A stretch of 64,000 nt of DNA from a virus. This document shows positions 25,901 through 33,679 of the stretch, piece by piece (within the stretch, counting starts at the first letter, position 1; every line of letters starts with the position of its first letter). The position numbers and the translations under genes were made by a program. The stretch lies in the IMG/VR virus record IMGVR_UViG_3300048588_000476, positions 1 through 64,000 of that record; one strand, 5' to 3'. Below the pieces are notes generated by a model. The model saw nothing but the letters and a program-made list of their open reading frames with translations. It had not been told where the DNA came from and did not search any database.

Positions 25901-27104
25901 GCGCCGGGGTGAACGGCGCGAGCTGGGCGGTCTCGTCCCCCTGAGCACGTCGGTACGCCACGTTGGCTTCCGCAGTGAGCGCATCCGTGTCCGGCAGGCC
26001 CAGCGACTGGGCGTACGCCGCCTTGAACGCAGGGAAGTCGCTCGACGGTGCTGCCGGTGCTGTAGGGGCGGCAGGGGGAGCGGCGGGGGGAGCTGTCGGT
26101 GCTGACGCATCCGCGACAGGAGGCTCCGTCGGCGCGGGCGGGGCGGCAGGAGCCTCGGGACGATTCGGTCTGAGCAAGCCACCGCCTGCACCCAACACTC
26201 CACCGGCAAGACCCCCGATGATCATGTCGTCGACCACGCCGTCCAGCAGCTGCGTGGACTTGTCCATGTACTTCTGCGTGACCCAATTGCTGGCCGCACG
26301 TTCGAGCCCGGACTGCACCGCCTCTTGTGCCATTTCCCCGCGGAAACCCTGCACCATGTTCCCGATCCGGCTGGCGCCCCGCAGCTCCTTCCCGACAATC
26401 ATGCCCAGCACGCCGGAACCGGCAATCATGCTGCCCAGCGCCGTGCCTGCGGCTTGTGACAGAGATGCTACAGAGGCATCCCCGGCGATTTTTTTGCGTG
26501 CTTTGGCCTCATCCCCGCCAGATTCGGCCAGTGCTTCAGCCCACCCGGGCTGCTGAGCGAGCTGCTCCGTGGGCGTGTTTTCGACTTGCAGGCGGGTATC
26601 TTCCGGAGCCGTGACCCCGGTCACCGCGGCTTCACTGGCGGCAATTACGCCGCGCTGCGACAGTTTGGACAGCCCCTCGAACCCGCCCTTGACAAGCCCC
26701 GTGGCTTCACCGGCTGCCAGAATGCCCTTGGCGCCGAGCCCGCCGACCGCCAGTGATGGCAAAGATTCCGCAGCAGCGCCCGCTACCTTGCGGATCATGT
26801 TGCCGCTCTTCCACGCCTCACCTACCGTCTGGCCCGAGGCTTCCTGCTGAAGCGGGGAGGTCGTTGCGCGGATGTCGCCCGACAGGGCGGCGCGACCTCG
26901 GTTGATGTCGTCGGCGTAGTCCGACACGGCTTCGCTGCCGGTGAGCGCCCCGATACCCCGCGTGGCAAGGGACGCACCTGCCCCCGCAAGGTCGACCGCC
27001 CCCGCTGCTACCAGCTTGGGCATGTCGGTGAATGCGTTGCCAGTCTTCTTGGCCGGGGCTGGGCGCCCCATCCATACCGCGGTGTCTTCGGGTGTGATCG
27101 CCAT
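19995..27104 (-). CDS. Giant polyvalent (internal virion) protein with HExxH motif
   Basis: 2369 residues. The N-terminal ~300 residues hold several hydrophobic Gly/Ala segments able to enter membranes (L-A-G-A-G-A-S-L-A; G-L-G-A-K-G-I-L-A-A-G). A Pro/Ala linker follows, then helical charged regions, a zinc-metallopeptidase motif H-E-M-V-H at about residue 1208, and a C-terminal third with L-L-Q-P-F-Q-L-T-L-P-T-L-G-A-R-H-G, the type of signature seen in large polyvalent proteins. These giant, late-expressed podophage proteins are thought to be packaged and injected, where they help DNA entry and block host defence. No lysozyme domain recognised. Confidence 0.75.
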   Translation of the reverse strand: MAITPEDTAVWMGRPAPAKKTGNAFTDMPKLVAAGAVDLAGAGASLATRGIGALTGSEAVSDYADDINRGRAALSGDIRATTSPLQQEASGQTVGEAWKSGNMIRKVAGAAAESLPSLAVGGLGAKGILAAGEATGLVKGGFEGLSKLSQRGVIAASEAAVTGVTAPEDTRLQVENTPTEQLAQQPGWAEALAESGGDEAKARKKIAGDASVASLSQAAGTALGSMIAGSGVLGMIVGKELRGASRIGNMVQGFRGEMAQEAVQSGLERAASNWVTQKYMDKSTQLLDGVVDDMIIGGLAGGVLGAGGGLLRPNRPEAPAAPPAPTEPPVADASAPTAPPAAPPAAPTAPAAPSSDFPAFKAAYAQSLGLPDTDALTAEANVAYRRAQGDETAQLAPFTPAPVPATEGKGDTRITRAQGSPEVTQASGGLTRHVLELPVGEAERAKAVTLANRLVKSSTVPVEFTNTKGAPLRLGFATLEDAAAFYEQLKNSGVTADGKLTTGSGKATAAQAKQLAMTAAIDPNNPDAGWRLPTSTTAMVNGAPTDTVVISNARYQALRRAVGLSPMEQQESELKWVELESGRKTREVTPERLATNMDMTAPEGKAPSNSVELRKGVTAVLRATPAPTQADVEAYIAANKDLKPKTVEGLKLWGQRLANGGKDESVSRNEETDGQEGSPTPQDGDEAPVQGGGQSTVPAGQGQGTVPAEVKPPEAPKVETPPAAKVESAPAPKVEEKPKTRSEKLKEAGYTRRKTGKTADGQMPDKEEPAPETKAADEYEQKFKALSAAYKEARAQGNRVAQEGIAQQMFALMATHGPSPEYIAAMERVKAARKAHKEASTPAEQRTTLAAYIKALQSYPEAERSTKAAGRTERRIGQLASRLAGMLAEVAATTEAPQTKEQKAKALRAKVKKEGAKTEVKTVTEPKATPKKKETPDSPVAHVRSAVKFLIDPNQSRSAHVSALLYLMEEAEQVSKGKGGEPTEAAVMAQKVLEQHANHPGMAAAKESLARVKRTLERMNAQEKLAAETKAQMTREHNEAVRQANKEAMAERTRANRKVNPELFGIVEDASEDADVRRADAEAARMARLQSAKNSIGSSSAVLGSDPQPVSAPLRKLMENGDIRGALGWIEANSTNNWYRRLAATLGKLLPAKSTMSLILAKPDTLAPMSIAQGQNMGLAQYDTENGGVAVYLRDVPDSGAGVSEEIFLHEMVHAVVFARFAVLDVYMRKAGQAIMGGSKGDRVLKEFETLWREFRAKAAPLLERDDAPVWLREPAKSRDEFLTYALTNPELRVWMLGQQYGAEEVVPVTFWDKFIAWGRSLLGMGPRTAATSWFDKVVGQTSEVLEVLGQETPDYARVKKYVARIEGSPAVALDGASAWAGNLTKVSDKIPAQVKTGSLTLTGWLHRTSLGWSTLKNLAWTFGDQFPQMRAFTEVKNLAAGFANGLKRNADHTRARYDNWARKFGGQASTIAGMTQGEVFLKAMDDITSLHINPRVAFEKQRGYMTTDKNGNNAKLRVQYDEVMKLWQALAPSGGQKILREKLEFTENLAKQEYEAALVNIIDLFGEASQAGITRDSTTAQMEDALMNGRLGKEAQDMFKPLHSAFKAMDGTYFHIGRFGEYYLRYNDENNERVFQRFETEGELAAAVADVKSRKTAAGVPLHEQVNSNKEPTFSQGRLAEALPREFRETFEVIKRLYERIDGRTDLSDAQKAGLKLSMRDMYISMLPEMSPKRVMVKRKEVAGYDRSALPRSWAKRSVISINRLSRLKFTPLLNDAMKAMASQVAELERGTDVRAAVRARDIFEEVKRRDAQEYDTNELPWVSSVNAVSHNFYLGMSPAYLLTNLLQPFQLTLPTLGARHGFVKSMAAMVYAQKKAGSLLMAMAKENSLRPYLELELGGPKANFKDYGLTYGEASALKQAFDTARIDGTYYSHINAVADGQTGRTHRLSMAIGVGAHYGEILNRLVTTLAAYNLELQRQKDPKFARMTDSAQASAETYAMDMVDKTQFDYSVANKGRQLGTHGFLGPVTPLVTQFASYSVQMIEMLARTAKNATVKPVRDPAETDEEYNTRAKEMLRENRRLFAGVMTTTGVLAGSLGLPMATVIARALETMLGDDDEPYDAKVAYQTWLAGTFGEGAGEVLAKGLPRALGVDLSRSGMQDLLPFSAFLADRRRWEDRVAALAVDSAGPAFGLLGMAARTVDAADAGLPGAKVVEIAAPNAIKGLIKAFEAVNDGYPKDSKGNKIPVELNSWDIFQMGAGLTPAVLKSQREKQYAENTREQLMGRRQTQLRTKMRQAIDAKDPDAAREAQAEIDAFNTTNPAFRVTLTSVYQGLTRADRDFAVGLRTGLPGSPRDVATGKQGVYPYR

Positions 27105-28537
27105 TATTCGCCTGTAGCGGGCACGGGCATGCCGATGCTAGTTTTCCCCTGCGGCGCGTCCATCGGCACAACTTCGCCGTTGCTCAACCGCAGAGCCACC
27201 TTGCCGTCTTTCACCACCTTCGTGCCTAGCACCGTGCCGGAAGAGTCCTTGATAGCCTCCCCCGGAGCCGCTGCACGCACTGCCGCGCGAATCTGCCCAT
27301 CGGCCTTCAGCATGTCGGACGATTTGTACTCTGCTACCCCGCCGCGACCAACCATGACAATTCCGCCGTCCGCTAGAGGCACCACTGTCGGCGGTGCTTC
27401 CGAGCCCTTCAGCTCCGCTTGGCGCTGCGCCAGCTTTGCCGCTTCAATGGCTCGGCGATTGGCGTTCGTCATCGCCACACCTGCGAGTTGCGCGTCTGCC
27501 CCGTAAATGCTGGCATTGGCGCTCGTCTCCGCCACCTTCTGAGCAGCCGCCTGCCGCCCGGCTTCCAGCACTGGCATCTGATCGACCTGCTTGCGCTGCG
27601 TCTCCGCATTGAACGCGTTGACCCCGGCGTTGGCTTGCTGCACTCCTACTTGCTGGGCGTTCTTGAGCGCTGCGGCATTCCACTGCGCGTTCCACATCTT
27701 GTCCCACGGATTGCGCGACCCGGCGAACGGGCTCTGCACTGAGGATGTGGCCGGCGCTGCGGGAGTCGTCGACATCGCAGGGAGCGGCCCGCCCGTGACG
27801 GTGCCAGTGTCGATCAGACGCTGGTTGATCCGCTTGAGGTCGTCGGCGTACTTCATCCCCGCCGCGTACAGGTCGCCATCCGCTGCAGGTGCGGGGGTGG
27901 CCTTTGCCGGTGCGGGGATCGAACCCGACATGGTGCCAGGGCCGGTCATCGCTGGCGGCTTGGCCGGGGTAGCCTTGGCAGGAGCTGCGGGGGCTGCGGG
28001 GGTCACGGCGGCGGGCGCGGCTACCGCCGGTTTGGCCGGTTCGTCCGTGATGCCGAAGAACCCCTTCGCCGCATCCCCGGCTCCTCGAACGGTAGCCCCC
28101 AGCCCAGCATCCATCGCCGTACGCCCCACTCCATCGATCGCGTCCATTGCCAACGCCGGGACCGTCATCAACGCCGACCCCGCTGCCGCACCTACCTTAC
28201 CCGCCATCGTGGGCTGTTTCTGCACCCGCTCGACGGCATTCGCCGCGACTTTGCTGGTGGTGTCGAAGTCGTTGAACGTCCGGCTCCCCAGCTCTTGCGT
28301 GAAGGTGCCGGGGCCGGTCAGCGGTGCCGGGGGCGGCGCCACATACCCGGGGCGCTTGGACATCATGCTTTCGGCCCGCGCGTCCGTGGCCCGCAGAATC
28401 GCCGACGGCGCCACCGTGGTGCGACCGGACGTGGGTATCAGCCGAGGGGCAATGCCCGTGGCGTCCACCACCTTCGGGGGCGGCACCATTGCGGGCATCA
28501 CCGGAATTCCAAAATCATCCTTCGCAGGCTGCACCAT
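27104..28537 (-). CDS. Putative internal virion/ejection protein
   Basis: 477 residues from ATG 28537 (GTG 28543 is an in-frame alternative). A Pro/Ala-rich N-terminus and middle (A-P-A-A-P-A-K-A-T-P-A-K) is followed by a long Gln/Ala-rich helix (residues about 290-380). Composition and position between the giant polyvalent gene and another helical virion gene suggest an internal core or ejection protein. Not recognised at family level. Confidence 0.6.
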   Translation of the reverse strand: MVQPAKDDFGIPVMPAMVPPPKVVDATGIAPRLIPTSGRTTVAPSAILRATDARAESMMSKRPGYVAPPPAPLTGPGTFTQELGSRTFNDFDTTSKVAANAVERVQKQPTMAGKVGAAAGSALMTVPALAMDAIDGVGRTAMDAGLGATVRGAGDAAKGFFGITDEPAKPAVAAPAAVTPAAPAAPAKATPAKPPAMTGPGTMSGSIPAPAKATPAPAADGDLYAAGMKYADDLKRINQRLIDTGTVTGGPLPAMSTTPAAPATSSVQSPFAGSRNPWDKMWNAQWNAAALKNAQQVGVQQANAGVNAFNAETQRKQVDQMPVLEAGRQAAAQKVAETSANASIYGADAQLAGVAMTNANRRAIEAAKLAQRQAELKGSEAPPTVVPLADGGIVMVGRGGVAEYKSSDMLKADGQIRAAVRAAAPGEAIKDSSGTVLGTKVVKDGKVALRLSNGEVVPMDAPQGKTSIGMPVPATGE

Positions 28538-28539
28538 GA

Positions 28540-29523
28540 TCACGCTCCCGAACTGGCAACAGTGGACGTCGTCGCGGCCACTGCGTTGAAGCTACTATAC
28601 GCCGCCGCTGCGGTCCGCGCATACATGTCCAGCCGGGCTTTCTGAGCTTCGACGCCGGACGCGGTGATGTTCCCGATGAAGCCCCCGGCCAGCGTGGCGT
28701 ACCGGATGTCGTTATCGGCGTTTGCAATGTCGGCCTTCAGTTCGATCTCCGCCGACGCAATGACCGCTCGATAGTATTCCGTCACCGCTGCGTACGCCGC
28801 GCGTTTGGCTTCTGCTACCGAAGACGCATACTCTGCCGCTGCGTTGGGCAGGCGTGAATACGCCGTAACCAGCCCGCTGATACCGTTGAGCAGCCCGATC
28901 TTCAGCTTGACGCCCACGTCCGCCGCAAATTTCACCGCCTCGACGTGGATGTCCAGCGCCTTGATTGCTTGCTGCGCCGCCATGTCTGCGTTGGCAAAAT
29001 GCGTGTCCTGCAGTCGCATTTGCAATTGATTGTTCACCACTCCGCCCGGCATGGAGAACCCGCGAGACGCCCATTGCGTCACGATCGAATCTTCATATCG
29101 CGCTGCGTCCCGAAGCGTCTGGGCCTTGGCCCGCTCCCACATGATTTCTTGGGTAGTGGCGTCCACCATGGCCCCGGCAATGATGTCGCTGAGCAAGGGG
29201 TCCAGCCCGTCCGGAAGCGCCGCCGGAAAGTAGTCCCGCAGCCACGACGTCTGCAGGCTATCGACTACCTGCTTCACCTGTTCCAGCGCCCCAGCAAAAT
29301 CCACGGTGAGGTCGTTGGGGTCCGGGGGCGGGGGCAACGCCGGGATAGTGGGGGTGTCGACGATGCCATACTGCGTCAGTGGGCGCGCGAAGGTCGAGGA
29401 CTGCCCGGGGACATAGGTGGCCCAGTTCAGGTTGGTAGACACCAACTCCGCCGCGTCGAGCGCGTTGGACGCTACCGCCTTCATGTCCTCGATCAGCTGT
29501 GCGGGGGCAGAGGCTTCGGCCAT
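28540..29523 (-). CDS. Putative virion/internal protein, helical
   Basis: 327 residues, Ala-rich and mostly helical (A-K-R-A-A-Y-A-A-V-T-E-Y-Y-R-A-V-I-A-S-A), with a proline-rich segment at about residues 62-69 (P-A-L-P-P-P-P-D-P). Three bases separate it from the gene at 29526. Probably a structural or ejection protein; no family recognised. Confidence 0.6.
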   Translation of the reverse strand: MAEASAPAQLIEDMKAVASNALDAAELVSTNLNWATYVPGQSSTFARPLTQYGIVDTPTIPALPPPPDPNDLTVDFAGALEQVKQVVDSLQTSWLRDYFPAALPDGLDPLLSDIIAGAMVDATTQEIMWERAKAQTLRDAARYEDSIVTQWASRGFSMPGGVVNNQLQMRLQDTHFANADMAAQQAIKALDIHVEAVKFAADVGVKLKIGLLNGISGLVTAYSRLPNAAAEYASSVAEAKRAAYAAVTEYYRAVIASAEIELKADIANADNDIRYATLAGGFIGNITASGVEAQKARLDMYARTAAAAYSSFNAVAATTSTVASSGA

Positions 29524-29525
29524 AG

Positions 29526-30779
29526 TTACACTCCGTGCCGCTTCAGAATCTGCGGCTTAAATTCAATGCTGTCGAGGTCGAACGTCGCCCCCGCCCTGTT
29601 CTCCACACGGAACTGCCAATACCTCGCCTGCAGCCCGCGACCCAGCGTCGCCCGCGACCCGTGCACGTACGACGGGTGATGCTCCAGCGCGTAATAGCGC
29701 GTCACCGTGTCGTTGGCAACGACCTTGAGCGCCAAGTCCCCGTCCGCCCGCGCCGCCACGTACACCGCCGGAATCCGCTTGTCGTATGGGTTCTTGTAGT
29801 CCGTGCGCGGGGTAGTAACCGCCGCCGGTATCGGCGCCCCGTCATCCGTGGCCCCCGCGTACCGGTACACCCCCGCCCGCGTGGTCATGTACGTGGCCCC
29901 CTTGAACCTGCACATAGAGGTAGCAGGGAGCCCGACGAATCGGCTGGGCGCCGACGTGTCGTAGTTGATCGCCCACGCCGTGAAGTCGTCGTTGAAGGGG
30001 TTGGAGGGTGTCGGAGTGAACCCCACCGGCAGCATGTACATCTGCGCCGCCCCGCCCATCCGCATTCCACCTGACGGTACATGCACCGGGAAGTACCCCG
30101 TCACCGGGGCCGTTCCGCCCACGCGCATCCCGCCACCCACCGTCTCGGGGTAGAGGGTGGACACCGGGGCAACCCCGCCGATTGTCACACCCCCCGCGGG
30201 GGTAATTGTGTTGATCGCTGGGAGGCTAATCCCCGCCGACCCGCCCAGCACCATGCCGCCCGTTGCAAACACCGGAGAACCGTCGAACGCCGCCCCGCCC
30301 AGCACCATACCGCCAGTCACGGTTTCGACAAACGCGTTAGGCACCACCGCCGCGCCGCCCACCTGCACCCCGCCGGACGGGGCAAACTCAATCCAGTCGA
30401 ACGCGTCGGGGGCCGTACCCCCCACCCGCATCCCGCCCAGCGGGCCAAGGTCGAAGATCGTGACATACACGTCAGCAATCGGAGCCTCGCCACCGACCGT
30501 CATGCCCCCGGTGGGGATGATCGGGTCCCCAAAGATGTCCGCCCCGCCCCCGAGCGTCATCCCGCCATCGGGCACCATCGAGAAATTGAGCGGAGACGAC
30601 AGAGCGAACCGGGGAAGCCGCGGACCGGCGGGTACTCCCGTCTCGCCTAGCTGGAACGTAGGAAGCCGCGGACCGGCGGGTACTTCCGTCTCGCCTAGCT
30701 GGAACGTAGGAAGCCGCGGACCGGCGGGTACTTCCGTCTCGCCCAGTTCATACGACGGCAGGACTGCTGTCGTCGCCAT
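29526..30779 (-). CDS. Repetitive virion protein (Gly-Gly-Met repeats)
   Basis: 417 residues. It opens with three 16-residue units (L-G-E-T-E-V-P-A-G-P-R-L-P-T-F-Q, the third slightly changed), followed by about ten units of roughly 20 residues carrying G-G-M-x-(V/L)-G-G-x-A, then a C-terminal beta-rich domain (from about residue 250) ending I-E-F-K-P-Q-I-L-K-R. The 16-residue units are encoded by 48-bp near-identical DNA repeats. Probably an extended surface or tail protein. Confidence 0.6.
   Translation of the reverse strand: MATTAVLPSYELGETEVPAGPRLPTFQLGETEVPAGPRLPTFQLGETGVPAGPRLPRFALSSPLNFSMVPDGGMTLGGGADIFGDPIIPTGGMTVGGEAPIADVYVTIFDLGPLGGMRVGGTAPDAFDWIEFAPSGGVQVGGAAVVPNAFVETVTGGMVLGGAAFDGSPVFATGGMVLGGSAGISLPAINTITPAGGVTIGGVAPVSTLYPETVGGGMRVGGTAPVTGYFPVHVPSGGMRMGGAAQMYMLPVGFTPTPSNPFNDDFTAWAINYDTSAPSRFVGLPATSMCRFKGATYMTTRAGVYRYAGATDDGAPIPAAVTTPRTDYKNPYDKRIPAVYVAARADGDLALKVVANDTVTRYYALEHHPSYVHGSRATLGRGLQARYWQFRVENRAGATFDLDSIEFKPQILKRHGV
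30613..30756 (-). repeat. Three 48-bp tandem repeats
   Basis: Units start at 30613, 30661 and 30709, with near-identical sequence for most of the period. Each encodes one 16-residue unit of the virion protein above. The high DNA identity implies recent expansion; copy number may vary between isolates. Confidence 0.85.
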
Positions 30780-30787
30780 CTACCCGC

Positions 30788-31672
30788 CTACGCCAGAGAC
30801 AACGTCGCGTCGGTGATCTGAACGGACGTTACCCCGCTGGTCAAAACGTCGGTGTTGAGGATCATGTCGGAAGCTCCGGACACCGTACCGACCGTGCCCT
30901 GAACAGTAAACGTGAACCCCGTAGAGTGCGTTTTTACCCAACGGAAATAGGTCACCGTGTCCGCACTGCCCCCGCTCGCTGTGACTGTCGGTCCCGCCGC
31001 GCTCAAAGCTGCCGCTCCGCCCGCCGCTGACGCCCACAGCTGGGTGGCCCCGATAGTGAACGTCGCGCACAGCGTGCCCGTTGGCGCGAGGTCCGCCGTG
31101 GCGGGCGGGGTGCCTGTATACAGGCTGATTGTCGACCCGCCGTTGGTGTTGATGCCCATCTGCGGAACCGTGGTGAGCACCCCAGTCCACAAGTCCACCA
31201 GCCGGTTGGCAAGCGACGTACTCAGCCTCAACGTGCCATTGCTGAGGGGCATGCGAAGAGACAGCGCTGTCAAAATCGGCGGCACCCCCGCGCTCGACGA
31301 CAGGATGCTCAACGTCACATCGCCGCCCCCGGACAACGCCACGTCCGTATCGATGATCGGCCCCGGCCCGGAATTGAAAATTCGGGCAAACGTCAGGGAC
31401 CCGACCGACCCCGCACTCGCGGGCGTCGTGGCCGCGACAGGAGCTGCAAGGGTAGAAATGCCCCCGCCCGCTGCCGACATCTTGCTCGCAAGGTCGAAAC
31501 CCGCCGTCGTCGCCGAGAACACCTGCGTTCCTGCGGGGGTTGCCGTCGGGTCCGCCGGCTGCACTCCGTTGTAGAGCTGCACCCACCTCCACGGAGTGGA
31601 CGACGTGCTTCGCCCTGTAAGCCAGTCGAGGGTGATGTTCTTGAAGGCGACAGTCGCAAATGTCGTAGCCAT
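30788..31672 (-). CDS. Putative virion structural protein
   Basis: 294 residues, beta-rich, Ser/Thr/Ala/Gly-rich (L-D-W-L-T-G-R-S-T-S-S-T-P-W-R-W-V at the N-terminus). Low charge, typical of phage structural proteins. Precedes the repetitive protein gene. No family recognised. Confidence 0.6.
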   Translation of the reverse strand: MATTFATVAFKNITLDWLTGRSTSSTPWRWVQLYNGVQPADPTATPAGTQVFSATTAGFDLASKMSAAGGGISTLAAPVAATTPASAGSVGSLTFARIFNSGPGPIIDTDVALSGGGDVTLSILSSSAGVPPILTALSLRMPLSNGTLRLSTSLANRLVDLWTGVLTTVPQMGINTNGGSTISLYTGTPPATADLAPTGTLCATFTIGATQLWASAAGGAAALSAAGPTVTASGGSADTVTYFRWVKTHSTGFTFTVQGTVGTVSGASDMILNTDVLTSGVTSVQITDATLSLA

Positions 31673-31684
31673 GACGCCCCCCGG

Positions 31685-32098
31685 TTACTCCTTGGACAAC
31701 GTGATGGTCGGCGTGATGATGATCTGATCGCCGGCATTCTGAACCACCTTGGGCGACGAGAAGGACTCCGCCCACAGCAACAGACCGGTGGTCACGTCCG
31801 TGACAAAATACCCATGCACCGTGACCGCCGTGCCCGCGGTGAACGTCCACGTTTGCGGGGCGTAGGTAGCGGACGCCTTGCCCCCAGCCTGCGTGATTAC
31901 CCACGAAGTCTTGGTCAGCACCTTGTGGACGTAGCTCAGCGTCGCGCCCATCTCGGTGAAATCTCCGGCCACCAACGCATCATTGCTGAGCGTAACCGCG
32001 GTGGTGTAGAGCTTGAGGTACTGATTGCCCGGCGTGTTCACCCCGAGGGCAAAGCCGAGCATTGTGTTTTCGGAAGCGGTCGGAAGGACGAGCGGCAT
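31685..32098 (-). CDS. Putative virion structural protein
   Basis: 137 residues, beta-rich (L-K-L-Y-T-T-A-V-T-L-S-N-D; G-T-A-V-T-V-H-G-Y-F-V-T-D). A short Thr/Val-rich tail-type domain; no family recognised. A 48-base gap follows to the next gene. Confidence 0.6.
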   Translation of the reverse strand: MPLVLPTASENTMLGFALGVNTPGNQYLKLYTTAVTLSNDALVAGDFTEMGATLSYVHKVLTKTSWVITQAGGKASATYAPQTWTFTAGTAVTVHGYFVTDVTTGLLLWAESFSSPKVVQNAGDQIIITPTITLSKE

Positions 32099-32146
32099 GG
32101 CGAGTCTCCTGAGAGAAGTGTGGGGAGTGTATCACGCACCTACACC

Positions 32147-33679
32147 CTACGTGACTAGGATTCCGTACGTGCGGGTAGGAAGTATCGGGTCCCCCGTGTT
32201 GTAAAAAGGACGCAGCTGGTACCCCGCCAGATTTCCTGCCTGCATGTCCGCTTTCACCACTCCGGAAGCATTATCCGCCAGCTCTTGCAGCACCGCTGCG
32301 CGAAACGCGGGGTTGCCGTCAAATATGGGTGCCCCACCTGCGTCCGGGGAAGAAAATATCGCCACATAATCCGCCACGCCCCCGGACGACACCGCCGCTC
32401 CATACCCAAAGGAAGTGGTGCTTGTCGGCCGTTCCCACAACTGCACGCGCACCCCCCGCACGTCTTTCATACACACAGAACGGAACATAGACGGCGGGAT
32501 CGACGTCGTGTATTCCGCGCGGCTCTCCTCCGAATAGGACCACACGCATATCTGCGCCCGAGCGTCATAGAACATCACATTTACCCCCAAACTACGCGGA
32601 GGCATTGCGTCCGTCTGTGTGGAATTCGAATTTTGCTCCGGGCGGTAACGAACCACCACTGTGCGGGAAAAAGTCTGGTACGCCCCCGAACTACTAAGCA
32701 TCGGGACTGAAGTCCACGGCAGAGTCGCCAAAGTGCTCCACGAAACCGCGCCTGTTGATTCGGTCACTGACCGCTGCCCCTCCGCGGCAACTACCGTATT
32801 GAACAGAGGCGGAGGAGTGTCCAACACATAAGGCCCCGCGTAGCTGTTCGTCACCTCGCTTTCGGCCGTTGCCTCCGTCATCGTACGCACAATAATAGGC
32901 GCGTCGCTTCCGTCTGCCTGATACTGAAACGTGCTCCAAATTGTTACGTCGGACCTGTTGATTGACGTGCTCGTACTCCCCAACGACTCCACAGTCCCAA
33001 CAATAGCCCCAATGTCCGGCAGCTTGAAAGTACCCTTCGAGGTAGTCGTCGACTCCACCACAGGCAAAGACACCAGCGGGGCGTTCCGCAAAAACACCGT
33101 TGTGCCTGGCGTATCGTAGTTAACAGTATACTCTGTTTGCCCCCGCCACACCCGTGTTCCGCTTGGATGCACCTCGTACGCTTCCGCCAAAAACGCGCTT
33201 TTCGTTCCGGATTCTACGTACGTATTGCCGGGGGTCGTGCCATCCGCCGCCTGTTTCACCGCCCCATTGCGCAGATGCCCGGCTTTCCCCTCGCTGCCGA
33301 TACGAACGGCCGAAACCGCCCTCGCAGAGGTCTGCCACGCGCGGTTAGCCGCCCCTGTCTGCCATGTTGAGCCGTCTATATCTTCGTACGCGTAAGTTTT
33401 GTACCTCAACCGCCGCACAGGCGTGCGGATCGTATTCCCGCCTTTTGCCGCCGGCACCACAAGTTCCAGCCCAAAAACAAACCCCCGATCCGTCGGCGCC
33501 GTCGTTATTCGCACCTGCGCGTTATCTTGATCGAACACCCGGATGTCGACCGTGGCGTCCCCCAGCGGGAAGTGACGGCGCGAAACCCCCGCTGCCGCCA
33601 TCTTGGCCGCTTGCGAGCGGCCAAACCCCATCCACGCTGCCCCGACCGACATGTCGTCGACAACAAATCGGACTTTCAT
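32147..33679 (-). CDS. Putative tail/virion protein
   Basis: 510 residues, beta-rich with many Tyr/Thr/Ser. N-terminus M-K-V-R-F-V-V-D-D-M-S-V-G. No membrane segment or catalytic motif. ATG 33679 is directly adjacent to the stop of the next upstream gene, so the pair is tightly coupled. Probably part of the tail or tail tip. Confidence 0.6.
   Translation of the reverse strand: MKVRFVVDDMSVGAAWMGFGRSQAAKMAAAGVSRRHFPLGDATVDIRVFDQDNAQVRITTAPTDRGFVFGLELVVPAAKGGNTIRTPVRRLRYKTYAYEDIDGSTWQTGAANRAWQTSARAVSAVRIGSEGKAGHLRNGAVKQAADGTTPGNTYVESGTKSAFLAEAYEVHPSGTRVWRGQTEYTVNYDTPGTTVFLRNAPLVSLPVVESTTTSKGTFKLPDIGAIVGTVESLGSTSTSINRSDVTIWSTFQYQADGSDAPIIVRTMTEATAESEVTNSYAGPYVLDTPPPLFNTVVAAEGQRSVTESTGAVSWSTLATLPWTSVPMLSSSGAYQTFSRTVVVRYRPEQNSNSTQTDAMPPRSLGVNVMFYDARAQICVWSYSEESRAEYTTSIPPSMFRSVCMKDVRGVRVQLWERPTSTTSFGYGAAVSSGGVADYVAIFSSPDAGGAPIFDGNPAFRAAVLQELADNASGVVKADMQAGNLAGYQLRPFYNTGDPILPTRTYGILVT

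Noticed and set aside
23463-26105. Plus-strand open frame of 880 codons opposite the giant virion gene
   Set aside because: It mirrors the giant minus-strand gene, is full of Arg/Cys/Leu runs typical of antisense frames in GC-rich DNA, and has no ribosome site or family resemblance.
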